The notes beneath the pieces are model-generated. The model made no database searches, was not told where the DNA came from, and saw nothing but the letters and a program-made list of their open reading frames with translations. Below are positions 11,301-22,751 of a DNA stretch of 64,000 bases, in pieces (within the stretch, counting starts at the first letter, position 1; each line of letters begins with the position of its first letter). The stretch is from Hericium rajendrae (taxonomy: Eukaryota; Basidiomycota; Agaricomycetes; Russulales; Hericiaceae): NCBI GenBank assembly GCA_033439255.1, contig CM065891.1, forward strand, positions 868,001 through 932,000. The letters run 5' to 3'. The position numbers were made by a program, and so were the translations under genes.

Positions 11301-13322
11301 GGTGAGAGCACCCAAAATATTCCGATTGCTCGAGACGCACGGTTATGAGAGAGACTGGGCAAACAATAAGGACCTTGCCAATCACAGGGCCAGCTCCAGC
11401 GTACGGATTTTGCTCTGCAGTTCATCGATAATTGAGACCTAAAAAATTGAGAGAGCGACCGCTACATACTGAGTAAAGTCCACACCAGGGAAATGGTCTG
11501 GAAAAATGATTTCAACAAGGCAAACGCCGGCAGTGCCGAAAGTGCCCATTACCTGGAGAGTTTTGCCCATTCCCCTACGGAGATAGACGAGTAAGCGCTT
11601 AACTAGCGAAAAGGCGAGAACCCCACCCACATCTCATCAGCGAGAATGCACCCTTGCCCTTCGTGTCTTCGCAAACCCATGACACATTCGTACATGAATC
11701 GGACGCCTGTCGTGATCAGAAGTGGTTAGTATGTGGGTGCCCTAGCAGCCTGGGTCATACCTTCTATCTGGTGCGGCCTCAAGCGGCGCGCCAGTATGGG
11801 GTCTACCACCACAGGAACCACGGGCAGGTTTCTGGATGGAATTTAGCATGCGGTCCTTCAGCGCTTTCGCGACAGGAACGACCCACTTCTTGTTGAACCT
11901 GTTCATGTGTTCCTGTGTGGGCGCTTTCAACACAATCGACCCTTCAGCCTCAGGGTCATGTCTAATGCCAGCCCGATCTATCAACACCTGAACAGCCTCA
12001 GTGTAGAGGAGCTAAGCACTTACAGCGGCCCTTTGGGCTTCGGCTTCGGAGGCGGCTTTGCGTAGAATGAGGACGGCGCGACATATTTCTTGGAAGTGGG
12101 TGGGGAGTTCTTGATAGGCGACTCCGGCGTGTCGGCGCCTAGCTTTGGAGCAGGTGAGCTAACATACAAGACGGGTGTATCCGCGAACGCGATGTCGCTG
12201 TCATTGTGAGCTTCGGCTTCGAGGGATGAGCCCGTAATCTTAGGCAACTGTGAAGACGGAATTTCGGCGTCTAGTTCTATCTCCCGGCCTCCAATGAATG
12301 CCTTTTGACCTGAATGTGGCCGCGATCCCTCCCACGTCTTGGATCCGATACTAATCGCAAGCGTCAGAGAATCCCTAATGAGCATACATTATTCAAATAC
12401 TCCACATTTTTCCGCTCTCGGAAACCAACGTGAGCTTCCCGCCACGTTGAATGACGAATGCATCGCCGTCCCATGTCTTGTGTTTCTTCTGTTGCGGCCG
12501 CCTCCTGCATGATAATCCCCGTCATTATCGGATGCCGGAAGATCCGGTAGAAAAAAATTGGACTAACCAGTTAGCAGTCCAAAATGATTCTGATGTGCTT
12601 GCGCCTGGTGACGATGATGGGTGCAGGGACGAGGACTGGGATGGCGGAGATATGAGATTGACCGGCTCTAGCTCCACATATTTTCGTTGCGAGCTCGAGG
12701 CCACTGGCTTCTGCAGCACCTTTGAGGCGTTCAAGGTAAGCGGCTTTAGAGGTACAAATTTCTTGGTCAAAGAGCCCGAGTTTGACATGCTCATAGAGGA
12801 AAGTAATGCTGTGCCACGGCCGAAACATTCTCCCGACATATATTCAGACTGAGGGATTGCACGGTCTATCTCCAGTTCTTTATTGCCGACCGTGAGGTTG
12901 GTGCCCTCGCTGATACCTTGTGAGCCAACCTTGCCTGACGTGAGTCTGAATGGGTAATGAGTGTCACGCGCCGAAAGAAGGAGCATATATCGAGGAAATC
13001 GCGCGCATACAATTTACCCTCGAGGTCGAGGAGCGTAGCCTTGGGTCCGTTGACAACGAGCACGCCGTCACCCTCCCAAGTCTTGTGCTTTCGAGCTTGC
13101 GGAGCCCTCCTACATCCAAGCTGTTAGGTCTCTGTCTTCTTCACGAAAAGACGCGCACCATTGAACCATCCAGTATTTGCCCCCACTGTCGCCGCCACGC
13201 CCGTCTGCGATGCCGCCGCCGGTCGCTTGTCTCTTACGCGGCGCCTCCAGATCATGACCATCAGTCCTGCGCTTCTGAGCGCTTGATGACTGAGAGAGAG
13301 ATGGATTCTGGAACGCCGGCAT
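8317..13322 (-). CDS. RDH54: Rdh54/Tid1-type Swi2/Snf2 DNA translocase with two ZGRF1-like modules
   Basis: Thirty-two exons give 1095 aa: 13322-13159, 13109-13018, 12934-12568, 12504-12406, 12350-12024, 11961-11887, 11831-11761, 11706-11631, 11574-11553, 11497-11470, 11414-11341, 11280-11255, 11207-11136, 11070-11020, 10963-10943, 10887-10856, 10802-10681, 10631-10604, 10555-10449, 10398-10326, 10275-9985, 9928-9885, 9833-9730, 9676-9609, 9541-9448, 9389-9357, 9302-9244, 9196-9152, 9100-9087, 9032-8991, 8938-8717, 8661-8317. All junction phases agree. Motor motifs: Walker A D-E-M-G-M-G-K-T (about 422-429), D-E-G-H (531-534), then L-D-G-Q-T, G-G-V-G-L-N-L and H-R-D-G-Q-K (about 853-858). Sequence around the motor matches Rdh54 rather than Rad54. 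Two N-terminal modules, about 50-115 and 203-275, each carry W-R-x-P-Q-x-x-K-H-K-T-W, as in ZGRF1/Mte1 (DUF2439). The protein remodels Rad51-DNA filaments in recombination. The least certain junction is the 14-nt exon 29. Confidence 0.92.
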
Positions 13323-13393
13323 GAAAGTCTAAAGGATATGTGCTGCACGGAGTGAGACGACTCGAATGATGAGCGTCGCGCAAGCGCGTCTCG

Positions 13394-13409
13394 ACGCGTC
13401 GCGACGCGT
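13394..13409. promoter_or_regulatory. Paired MluI cell-cycle boxes (ACGCGT x2) upstream of RDH54
   Basis: Two perfect ACGCGT sites at 13394-13399 and 13404-13409 have starts exactly 10 bp apart, one helical turn, and lie 72-87 bp before the RDH54 ATG. ACGCGT is bound by the fungal MBF (Mbp1/Swi6-type) complex, which drives G1/S genes including many DNA-repair genes. S-phase induction of RDH54 is inferred. Confidence 0.6.
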
Positions 13410-14850
13410 TATCGTGGGAATCATGACAAATCACCCGAAAAAATCCTTCAGGAAATATTGGGCGCTAATAGCGGGCGCTCAGATAACCTGCAACGATCGC
13501 TCACCTATGCCAGTCTTCTGCTACTCTCGATTGGTTCTCGATCTCTTCTGGTGCGGTGACATAAATGCTGTTAAGTGTATTTCGTCTGACCTTTTCTGAT
13601 TCTGAGCTTTCGCCCAGGTGGCCGTGAGGCTCCGTGGCACTAGTATGAAAGCGTTCAACGCCATTTCAGTGTGCTCGGGACTAGTCACTGTAGCGTGCTC
13701 TGCGTTTCACTCATCTGTCCACTTACTGTTCACCAGACTGCGGAGCGCTGTGCGGGGTGTTCTTCGCAGGGCTGCTGAGCAGTTCCATGCGGATTTTGAT
13801 CCCCTCTAGCTATTCGCGGACGTCCACTAGCGACAATGGAGTGTCAGTCAGTTCTGTATGACGATCCCCCTTCAAGATCATATAACCCGAGTTGTGCACT
13901 TGGATCCACCGGAGGGCTGCCTCACATTTGTGCATATGTGTCCCGTTGAAGGTTGAAACGCACCGTACAATCTACTTATGTCCGCGAAACACCCCGCTCT
14001 TTCCCCACTGTACCGCCTCCAGGGTTCAACGCCGTCCTGCGCGCCATCCGACATGAGCGTGGCATTGTGATCTGGGCGCCAGAAACATGTCGCTCCGCCA
14101 TCGGAATACGCTTATTCGACCCGACAGACGTCTGTTCCGCTCCGTCGCCTCAACTCCGATCAGTACTTACTGAACAATCGGACGTCAAGACTGAAGTGGG
14201 ACACTCGGTCCATGGGTGATCCGTCCCTAGCAGTTCTTTATTCCTTTAGGAATGTGCAGGCGCATGATAGGCTTCTTCTGTGGATTATTATGTACCTACC
14301 ACCCTCTGTTCTGTCTACGGCAGGGTCGGGTGGTATCAAGGACCGTCGAGTCCCTCTGATGATGGTGGTTTCTGTTATTCCTGGCAATATACCTGCATCC
14401 GATATGCCGGAAATCCTGATAAGAAAGATCTGCTTACCGCTGCAGCCAAGAAGAGTTATGATCAGGCTCATCCCCGTACCCTGCATGGACAACAATATTC
14501 CGGGCCCACTCCGCGCACGGCAGCAAAACGGGCGTCACAAACCTTCTAGTCTTCTCGGCCCTGATGCATCGCGAATAGGCGCCAGTCGAATTTCGACGTA
14601 GAACAAATGATATGGAGAACGACGGCGTGCTAATCGTACACAACGCAAGAAAGAGGCTAGTACTTGCAGCGACCGCACCGGGCGATGTATGTGGTATACC
14701 GGGACTGGGGAGAAGATAAATGATCCATGTCGGCGGGCAAAGGCAACCGTTCGACCGTTGAACGGGGCCGGCATGCCAGCATGAGACCCCGACCCTCTTC
14801 AACGCCCGAATAGGTCTGAGAGTGATCTCATTTCGCTAGCCTGCCAAACC
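13410..14850. other. RDH54-amidohydrolase interval with an unassigned open frame
   Basis: No family is recognised. From 14071 to 14601 the + strand stays open for 177 codons in one frame. An overlapping frame (about 14325-14549) encodes a hydrophilic segment containing DKKDLL and AAAKKSYD that looks coding. GT/AG sites could link them (for example a donor at 14207 and an acceptor near 14328), but no single model is convincing. The first part, 13410-13970, shows nothing beyond promoter-like sequence for RDH54. Confidence 0.3.
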
Positions 14851-17557
14851 TTACAACTCGCCGTACACGGGCTTGCCGTCCAGCGCCGTAGCTACTACCT
14901 CGGTCTCCAGGATCTCCGCCGCGGGGACCGTCATGATATCCTTGGACAGCACGACGTAGTCCGCGCGTTTGCCTGGCGTCAGCGTACCCAGCTGGTCGTC
15001 CGTAAATGATGCGTAAGCGGGATCGATCGTCATGCCTGCAATAGGAACATGAGCCGTCGCGCGCCGGCGCTAAAAAAGGTATGGACTACGCACCTCTGAG
15101 CGCCTCCTCTCGGGTTAAGCGTTGCTCAGGGAACCTGAATGATTGTAGCTCTGAACATGGGATGCGTGGAGAAAATCGATGGAAAAACCCACCAGCCGTC
15201 GGGCCCCTGCGGAGAGGTACCATCGGGCGCCACTCGGGTGATAGCTGCGAAGAACCCATACAAGGGATTCATGGTCTCGACTGGAGCGTCCGAACCAAAG
15301 GTGATCCTGGCCCCATGGTTGATCATGGAACGGAAGGCATACAGGAGCTTTACGCGTTCCGGGCCCTTTCATACGAGTTGGTCGTGGTCGGACTGTAGGA
15401 ACGGATGCTGCTCACCAGGCGTTGTTCACCGAACAGCATGTCACTTGTCCTAGTCAATAAACGCGGTAAGAATCCGCGTTTTGAAAACGCAAAGGATAGC
15501 TTACGCATGGGTTGGTTGGATGCTGGCAATGACTGGACATTCTTCATTACTTAAAGCATTATTATCGGATGTAGGAGGAAACGAACCGCCGAGCTTCCCT
15601 AAACGTTCCATATCGACATGGCGCATGATCTGGGCGTGCTCGAGGCGCGGCCGCAGAGCTGTCACATTGATTCCCTTCAGCGCATGCTCGAAGGCATCGA
15701 TGACCAAAGCGTTTGCCCTGTCGCCGATGGCGTGGACGTTCTGGAAAGCGGCATGTTAAATTAAGCCTGCAGGAGATAGACTATGACGTACCACTTGCCA
15801 TCCGTCACGCAGGAAACGCGGAATCCACGCATTGAGGACTTCGGGCTCGATACGCATGAAACCACGTGTACTGGGGTTGTCGGTATAAGGCTCGAACAGC
15901 TATCATAGGACCATTTCAGCATAAGCAATGGGTTTGACTGGGCGACATCATGTCAAATGAACTTACAGCTGATCCACCGGAGCGCAATGCGCCTACATCA
16001 TGTGCGTAAGTATACTAGGCCGCCGCCGAAAAAGAGACATCACTGACCATCTGCGAAGATTTTGACGCTGCGGGCCGTGAAGCGTCCACCAGCGGCACCG
16101 ATTATGGGCTGGACTTTATCGCCCCAATATTCGGCCGTTTCGTCGAAATAGGTCATGCCGTAAATGCGGATCTGAAACCGTCTCATTCTATGAATACCGG
16201 GATGGTGGTGAAGTTAGGATAGACGCACGGGAAGCTTGTCTGCAGCCGCGAGTCTAGGGAACGGTTTAATAACGCGCACATAACACCGAAGTGTATTAAC
16301 TCACTCCTTGAAGAACTCCAGGGACTTCGGATCGAACCCAGCATCGTGAATGGATGTGAGTCCGAATGAGAGGGCGTCGTCTGTCACGAGCTTGAAGCGT
16401 TTCTCCAGGTCTTTCTGGGTCGGAGGCGGGACAGGAACCAGGTACTGCGCATTGTCGAGGAAGCAGCCTTGAGGAATTGGATCGTGAGACATGCTTATAT
16501 GCACAGGATGAACATTCGATCGCTACCGGTTGGCTTCCCTGCGGCATCCCGCACGATGATACCGCCCTCGACCTCATCGGGGATAGTCAGGGTATCAAGG
16601 ATTCTTGAATTGACCCAGATAGCGTGGCCATCCTTGCTTTGTAACACAACCGGACGGCTTCGAATGACAGGGTCGATATCAAGATCAGCCTAAACAGCGC
16701 GTCATCTTCCTGTAACATGCACTTCGAATTCGCAGGTACGCACGGCCGTGGGGAATTCCTGAACAGGCCACTGGGTGTGGTCCCATCCCCATCCTTCCAC
16801 ATACTTGTGTATATCGGCCTGTGTATCCTTGTCTGTAAGAATGAAACGCCGCACAGCAGCAACGGCGTCTATGGCAGCGCGAACAACGCTCAGCACTGAC
16901 TCGTTTCGTGCTTCGCACGAAACATGCCTACCTGGAACAGTTTTCGCGCTCTCCAATGGAATCAGCCGGCTGGCGCCATACTCTAGCATATGTGCATGTG
17001 AGTCTGAAGCATTCTGATGAGGCGTCAGGATTTCAACATTGAATATTTAGCGCTAACCGCTCATGCCAGGGACAACAATTGATCCCGATTTGATGAATCG
17101 TATCTCCAGGCGGGGTCGGACGAATTCGTCTTTGGGCATGTTGAGATAAATGAAATCTGGAGACTGCCAGTAGCGATGGACTTCCTCTAGCTCAAACGGA
17201 CATGCATGAGCGACATGTCGCGCGAGTCGCGTAGTTGAACTCACCTAGCGATCCGATGTATTCGATCCTCTTGTCCCGCACTAACATGCATTGCACCTGC
17301 GGTCGGTCTGGGTCAACCGTATAAATCATGGCCCCATCCTTCGAGCATAGGGCGTAGGCATCCGTGACGAATGCGGGCCTGGAATGGAAGTAGATGAGGT
17401 AGCATAGCGCGAACGCTGCTGACAGGAAGTAAAGCAGCCTGGTCAAGAATTTCGAGTCCGAAGGGTCGGGGAACGTCGGGGCAGCGGCCTTGAGCTCATC
17501 TGCCTTGGGGAGGGGTGCCTTCGCTGAGGACGGGGAGCGGTTGCGTAAATCAGACAT
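14851..17557 (-). CDS. Membrane-anchored amidohydrolase family 3 (YtcJ-like)
   Basis: Sixteen exons give 613 aa: 17557-17245, 17186-17058, 17003-16932, 16868-16744, 16689-16527, 16467-16305, 16253-16229, 16171-16048, 15992-15967, 15899-15795, 15740-15587, 15532-15505, 15449-15416, 15347-15193, 15134-15094, 15035-14851. A single hydrophobic span at about 38-57 should anchor the enzyme as a signal anchor. The amidohydrolase part carries H-A-H at about 150-152, S-I-H-D-A-G, V-H-A-I-G-D, E-H-A-Q and F-G-S-D-A-P, matching the metal-dependent hydrolase fold. It ends in the usual L-G-T-L-T-P-G-K-R-A-D block. The family hydrolyses C-N bonds; the substrate is unknown. An in-frame ATG at 17599 would add 14 residues; the one at 17557 was preferred because it starts close to the Ser-rich cytosolic tail. 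Confidence 0.9.
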
Positions 17558-18503
17558 GTGCTCCAAGCTGTGCGCACAGGTGGCGGGGAGATGGGACACA
17601 GCAAGCGAAGGCAGACGGACCTGCTTTTATAACGGAAGGTCTGTGAAAAACTGCCGATGGATGTACAAGATTGGACGATTGGAATACTGAAGAATGACAA
17701 GGCTCGAAAATTTGGGGATCTATAGGAAGGGGATCGAGTTGCAGGTCCGAGGCGCTTACCTGTCGGGCGCTTTCCCTGTCCTTCGGCGCCTCTCTCCGGA
17801 TCCTTGGTCGTCGTGTCGCGCGTCTATCCGCGTCCATTGCTGTCTCAGCATCTTATGGTCCACAGCTTCGAATTCTAGCTTTCTCGAAACTTACTGGTCA
17901 TTTTCGCTTGTGGCTCAACCTGGCAAGCATCGGAACATCATTCCCTGCTGATGAGCTCGAGCCTCAAGCTCGAACGGAGGTATTTCACTCCGGGTAGGCT
18001 TGTGAAACCGTCGGGTCCGGTGAACGTTGTTAGCGTTGCCTGGCACAGGCCTCGCTTGGGCCGTCGCTAGCAAAGGATATAGCGTTGATAATCGTAGATA
18101 CGGACTCGCAGGTGACGTAGATATATATCGAGCAGTACGTACGTGAGCGTAGCGGGACCAGTGGGCAAAGAAGTAGGTCCTGGCAGACTTCGAGATCGAC
18201 TACACCAGAAAAGCCAATCTTAAAGCATTAGGCAGCCCATTTGAAGAGCGTCCGAGATCTGGTGTTCGAAGTACATGTCGGGGGAAAGGACGACCGTATG
18301 CAGCGAGACGCTCAGCAGCATATTGTAAGCGACTGACACGTGGCGCTTGTTCTCTAGGCGCGCGCGTCAGTGGCCAGCGTTCAGCCACGTCTGTATCATC
18401 TAACGTTCACGGCAAGCATACTCTACAGACACAACTCGCTCTGCACTCTGGCGGTCTCTGGTGCTCACCATTGTCGCCGTCGTCTCTGGCATCCCCGAGA
18501 GTC
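17558..18503. other. Divergent promoter region, amidohydrolase and HRD1
   Basis: The 946 bp between two divergently transcribed genes must hold both promoters. Open frames here are short and unlike any family. No RNA gene is seen. Confidence 0.5.
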
Positions 18504-21500
18504 ATGCCCGCCACCGACTTTCTACGTCCGGGGTTGCACTCGTTAGCAGGCGGCGTGATTTCGCATCGCGTGTTACTCTACACACTCTTGTCTGGGATCG
18601 CGCTCTCTGTCATCATCGGAAATGCGCTTCAAACGCATAGTAATTTCTACTCGGTCACTGTGTACCTTTCAAAGAGCGGCAGGAGTGTTCTGGTGAGCAG
18701 CGATCGCTTGCTAGTCAGCTCTCGCTCAGCCATCTGTGTCTGCAGGTGCTCGCCAATTTCGCCCTTCTTGTGGCCCTGTTCTTCGGGCGGGTAGTCCAGC
18801 AGATATTCTTTGGCTCTCTGCGGGCGGTAGAAGTCGAGGTACGTATTTGGCGCGCTCCCGCTTATTTCTTTCGTCTGACCCTCCGTAGCGCTTGTATGAT
18901 CGAATGTGGTTTTTTGTTACGGAATCTCTATTGGCATTCACTATCTTTCGAGATGAATTTGACATTCCTTTTGCCGTCATGTTTGGGTTTCTGTTGTTTG
19001 TCAAGTCCTTTCATTGGTTAATGGCAGATAGAATCGAATGGGTATGTCTTTGCGCATCCCTCGTTTGTCCATTGCTGAGTTTCCGTCAGATGAATCAAAT
19101 GCCTTACCCTGGGCCTCCTCTCTTGTTCCATATTCGAATCAACAGCCTGTTCTTCCTTCTCTGGCTTACGAACTTGGTCATGTTCGCTTTCGCCGTGGAA
19201 AGTATACTGACAAATGGGGTTGGGGCGATAGTCTTGTTTGCGAGCGAGGTAAGTGAGGATTCTGATCCTGTCTTCAGACTCTCATACCGAGTCTTATCAG
19301 TATGCCATTCTCATGGCAAGCGCTATGAACTCAATGGCGAAGTACACCCTGGCTGCATACGAATTCCGTCGTGCCGCTTCCAGAGGGGGTGAGAACGCGC
19401 CTCCGTGGGAGAACAAGAGTATATGGACGTTCTACGTCGATCTAACGACTGGTACGTACGTTTAGCGTGGATGTCCGCGGGCGGTAGCTCAGGATTGATT
19501 TCTAGATTTCTTGAAGCTCATCACGTACCTCGCGTTCTTCACCATCATTATTACATTCTACGGAGTTCCATTGAACGTGGTTCGCGATGTCTACATCACC
19601 GCTCGGTCCTTCATCACACGTCTTCGTGACCTCCTTCGGTATCGCTCCGCGACCCGAAATATGGACCAGCGCTATCCGAACGCTACCGAAGAAGAGATGA
19701 CGGCCATGAGCGACAGGACTTGCATAATCTGCCGAGAAGAGATGATATTGCCAGCTACTTCAGGACCCGCTGAACATGTTGCAGGTGCTCCCACACCTCC
19801 GGCGCCTCCACAGGACGGTCCAAACACGACGCCGAAAAAACTGCCTTGCGGACACATTTTTCACTTCCATTGCCTGCGTTCCTGGCTCGAGCGGCAACAA
19901 AGCTGTCCGACATGGTCAGGATCAGATTATTGTCTTCAATTGATCACAGCTGACAAAATCACTAGCCGCCGTCCCGTACTCACGTCGCCACCAGCTGGCA
20001 GACAGGAGGCAGGAGGCGCTGCTCGCGGTCCTCAGCCACCAGCCGCTGCAGGGAACCGACCCGGCCCTCCTGGCCAGCATGCTCAGGCTCTCAATTATCT
20101 TCGCGGCTTGTTCGGAGTCGCACAGCCCCAGCAACCCCCTCCACCACCACCGTATGCGGCAGGCCAGCTGCCTCCTCCGCAGTTCCCTCAAAATTTTGCG
20201 TGGGGTCCAGCTCCTGTGCCGCAAGGCTTCGGTTATCCTCCTGTCCCTCAAGCTCCACAACATCTTGCCCCACCGCCCGTGTATCAGGGCTTTATTGGGC
20301 CAGGCGGTGTCTGGCATCCTTGGGTTGATCAGAGATATGCCAATCCGCCACCGCAGCAGGCAAATCAGCCGGGCAGTGCATCTTCTGGTGGATCCACTGC
20401 CACGTCTCCACAAGCCCCCGTCGTTCCTGTCTCCCCGTCATCTACTCCGGGAGATGGCCCTACTATATCTGCGCCAACTCCGACGCTTGTCTCCACTCCT
20501 AGGGACGCAGCCGCTCTCGCCGCTCTGCGCAGGTCTGGTTCCAGTTCCTCCAACCCTCAATCATCCACAATGCCGGGCGCCTCCCGAAGCACCCCCGGAA
20601 CAACACCGACGCCAACTGTGAATGGCACCGGACCCAGTCCAACCCCCGCGAACACGCCTTCCGAAGCGTCATTTGCTCCTTCATCTGGACCACCACCAGT
20701 CGCGCCGCCGTATGGGCCAGCTGAGCGCCATGAACTTCCTCCGCTGATTCCAGTGTCCGACTATTCATCAGTCATGCGGAACCTGCCCTATCCTATTCCT
20801 GGTTTTAATGGCTCGCCCCCAGTCTATCGAGGTCAGGATCCGTCCGGAGCGCGTCCACCTCAGCCTCCGGGCCAGTGGCCACCTCAACCCCAGCAGCCTG
20901 CAGGCACGAGCCAGCGCGCGTCTTCATCTGCGTCGGCCCTACGACCTGCCACGCCCGCCCATTATCCCTTCAGAGGTGATCCGCGATTTCAGGGACGCGG
21001 GGGCGCTGCGCCGTCAAACCGGCTGCAGCTGCCGCCGACGCTCACAGACGAGCAGCTGGCACGCCTCGACCGGCTGACACGCGACTCGATCGATGAGCGG
21101 CTGCGCGTGCTCGAGGGCGTCTCGATCACGGTATCGCGCTGCATCGACGAGCTGACGCGCGTGCGGAGCGTGCTGCCTGCGTCCTCGACACCCCCCGCCC
21201 AAGGTCCGATATTTGGTCAGAGTCCGATGCCCGGCGCCGGCCCATCTGCCCATCAGGCTCGCCCGAGCTCGAACGGGCTGTTCTCGGGCCCTGCACGCCC
21301 AGAGATGCCGAAGAGCGGGTCCTCTTCCTCTTTCCACGAGGCTGTGCAGCAGCTGTCCATGGGGTCGTCATCATCGGGTTCTCAGCAGGCGGCCGAGAGC
21401 ACCGCGCCGTTTGGTCTGGCTCAGGGCTTGGGCGATGCACAGGCCCCGCCATCGGCCGAACCCGCGTCCGATGGTGGGAGCTCATCTGCGGATTCGTCCG

Positions 21501-21547
21501 CGGATCCTGAAGGCGAAGTTGTCGATGTACAGGAAGCTGTCAATTGA
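18504..21547 (+). CDS. HRD1: ERAD E3 ubiquitin ligase Hrd1 (synoviolin)
   Basis: Seven exons: 18504-18692, 18746-18838, 18889-19041, 19090-19248, 19301-19451, 19506-19914 and 19966-21547, giving 911 aa. The first 270 residues form the multi-span membrane domain, with typical Hrd1 blocks such as S-N-F-Y-S-V-T-V-Y-L and M-A-D-R-I-E-W. A RING-H2 finger at about 321-388 starts C-I-I-C, has C-G-H-I-F-H-x-x-C-L and ends C-P-T-C-R-R-P; an insert of about 30 residues sits between the first Cys pair and the His/Cys core. The last Cys codon is split by the sixth intron. The tail of about 520 residues is Pro/Ser-rich, with a helical L-T-D-E-Q-L-A-R-L-D-R-L segment that could bind partners. Hrd1 ubiquitinates misfolded ER proteins for proteasomal degradation and is the core of the retrotranslocation channel. 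Confidence 0.95.
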
Positions 21548-22751
21548 TCCACGGGAAATGGCGATTCTCTTCTCTACTCTGTTTTAGTTCATGATATTCG
21601 CACGTCTCTTAACTTACACAGGCTAGCATTGTAAAATCAGTTGCAAATTGCGTATACCAGCTAGATGGACGGAAGGATACTTACGCGGCAGATGAAACGC
21701 GAGGCTATTTTGCGAGCTGAGGCAGAGCAAAGATGATCCGGTAAAGCGGGATGGGATGCCTCAGGCTGGACATGTCTAGGGCGATCTTCAGCGACGATGG
21801 CGCGATGGGACACACTTGCACCATCTGTTAGAGTACACACAGGTCCCGGCAGACGCCTGATGACGTCGAGGAGAACAATCAGAGCAGCTTCCTTGATGCG
21901 TACCTTTCTTCGTACTGCAGGGTCCTCGAACGATAAGCCATTTGCGACTTGCGCAAAGGTGGTGTTGCATGAGCAGAACCATTACCTATTCGCGGGGCCC
22001 GGAGGCTCAATGCCTCCGAGTGCTTCGACTGCTTCGACTGCATGCAGGGCGCATTGCTATGCCCCAGGCTTTGATCTTCATGTGCAACTTTCGCGAGTGC
22101 GTGGTGCGACGTAGATATGATACCTGGAATGTTCATCTTTGGATTGGCGAAGGCAAAGATGAGCAATAGTCCTACTCAATTTCTGCTTTTTGCGCTGCTT
22201 TTGACTGCTGCTTTTTCGAATATGCCTGATGCCAGTAGCGGTAAGCAACGGCAAGCAGTCAAGATGCAGCATCAAAATGCAGCACCAAAAAGCTGAAAAG
22301 AAGGACTAATGGGTGTTGCTTTTACCCACAAGGTCTGCTTCTTCGCCGGAAACCCGAAAGAATCTACTAGAGTTTCAGGAACAGCTTTGCCTTGTGGGCG
22401 GATTGTTGTCCTTCTCTTCCACGGTTCTCAAGATCTTTGACGAAGATCCTCCTACGCCATCTTTAGGAGCACACGTGTGTGCCAATTCAAATCCAAAGGT
22501 TGGATATGCTGTTTGACACGGTCCTGGGGATTCTTCGGAGACAACGGGACGCACCTCCAATAGTATTCCCTAAGCTGACCTCGAGGAAGTCGAAGACATA
22601 ATTCATACGTCCAAAACCGTCGGACGCATGATTCGAGGCCATAGCTTCCGTGTTTCAGCTCCCTCGCATTGAGTAGTGGTCCGCATAGCTATGCGCAGTG
22701 TGCACGCATGCAATAAAGTAGAATATGAAAAGACATGGCCGCGCGGGTGCA
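21548..22751. other. Convergent spacer between HRD1 and AIM41
   Basis: 1.2 kb between two genes ending toward each other. Open frames are under 110 codons on either strand with no family match, and no tRNA-type A/B boxes were found. Nothing functional is visible beyond the expected 3' regions. Confidence 0.45.
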
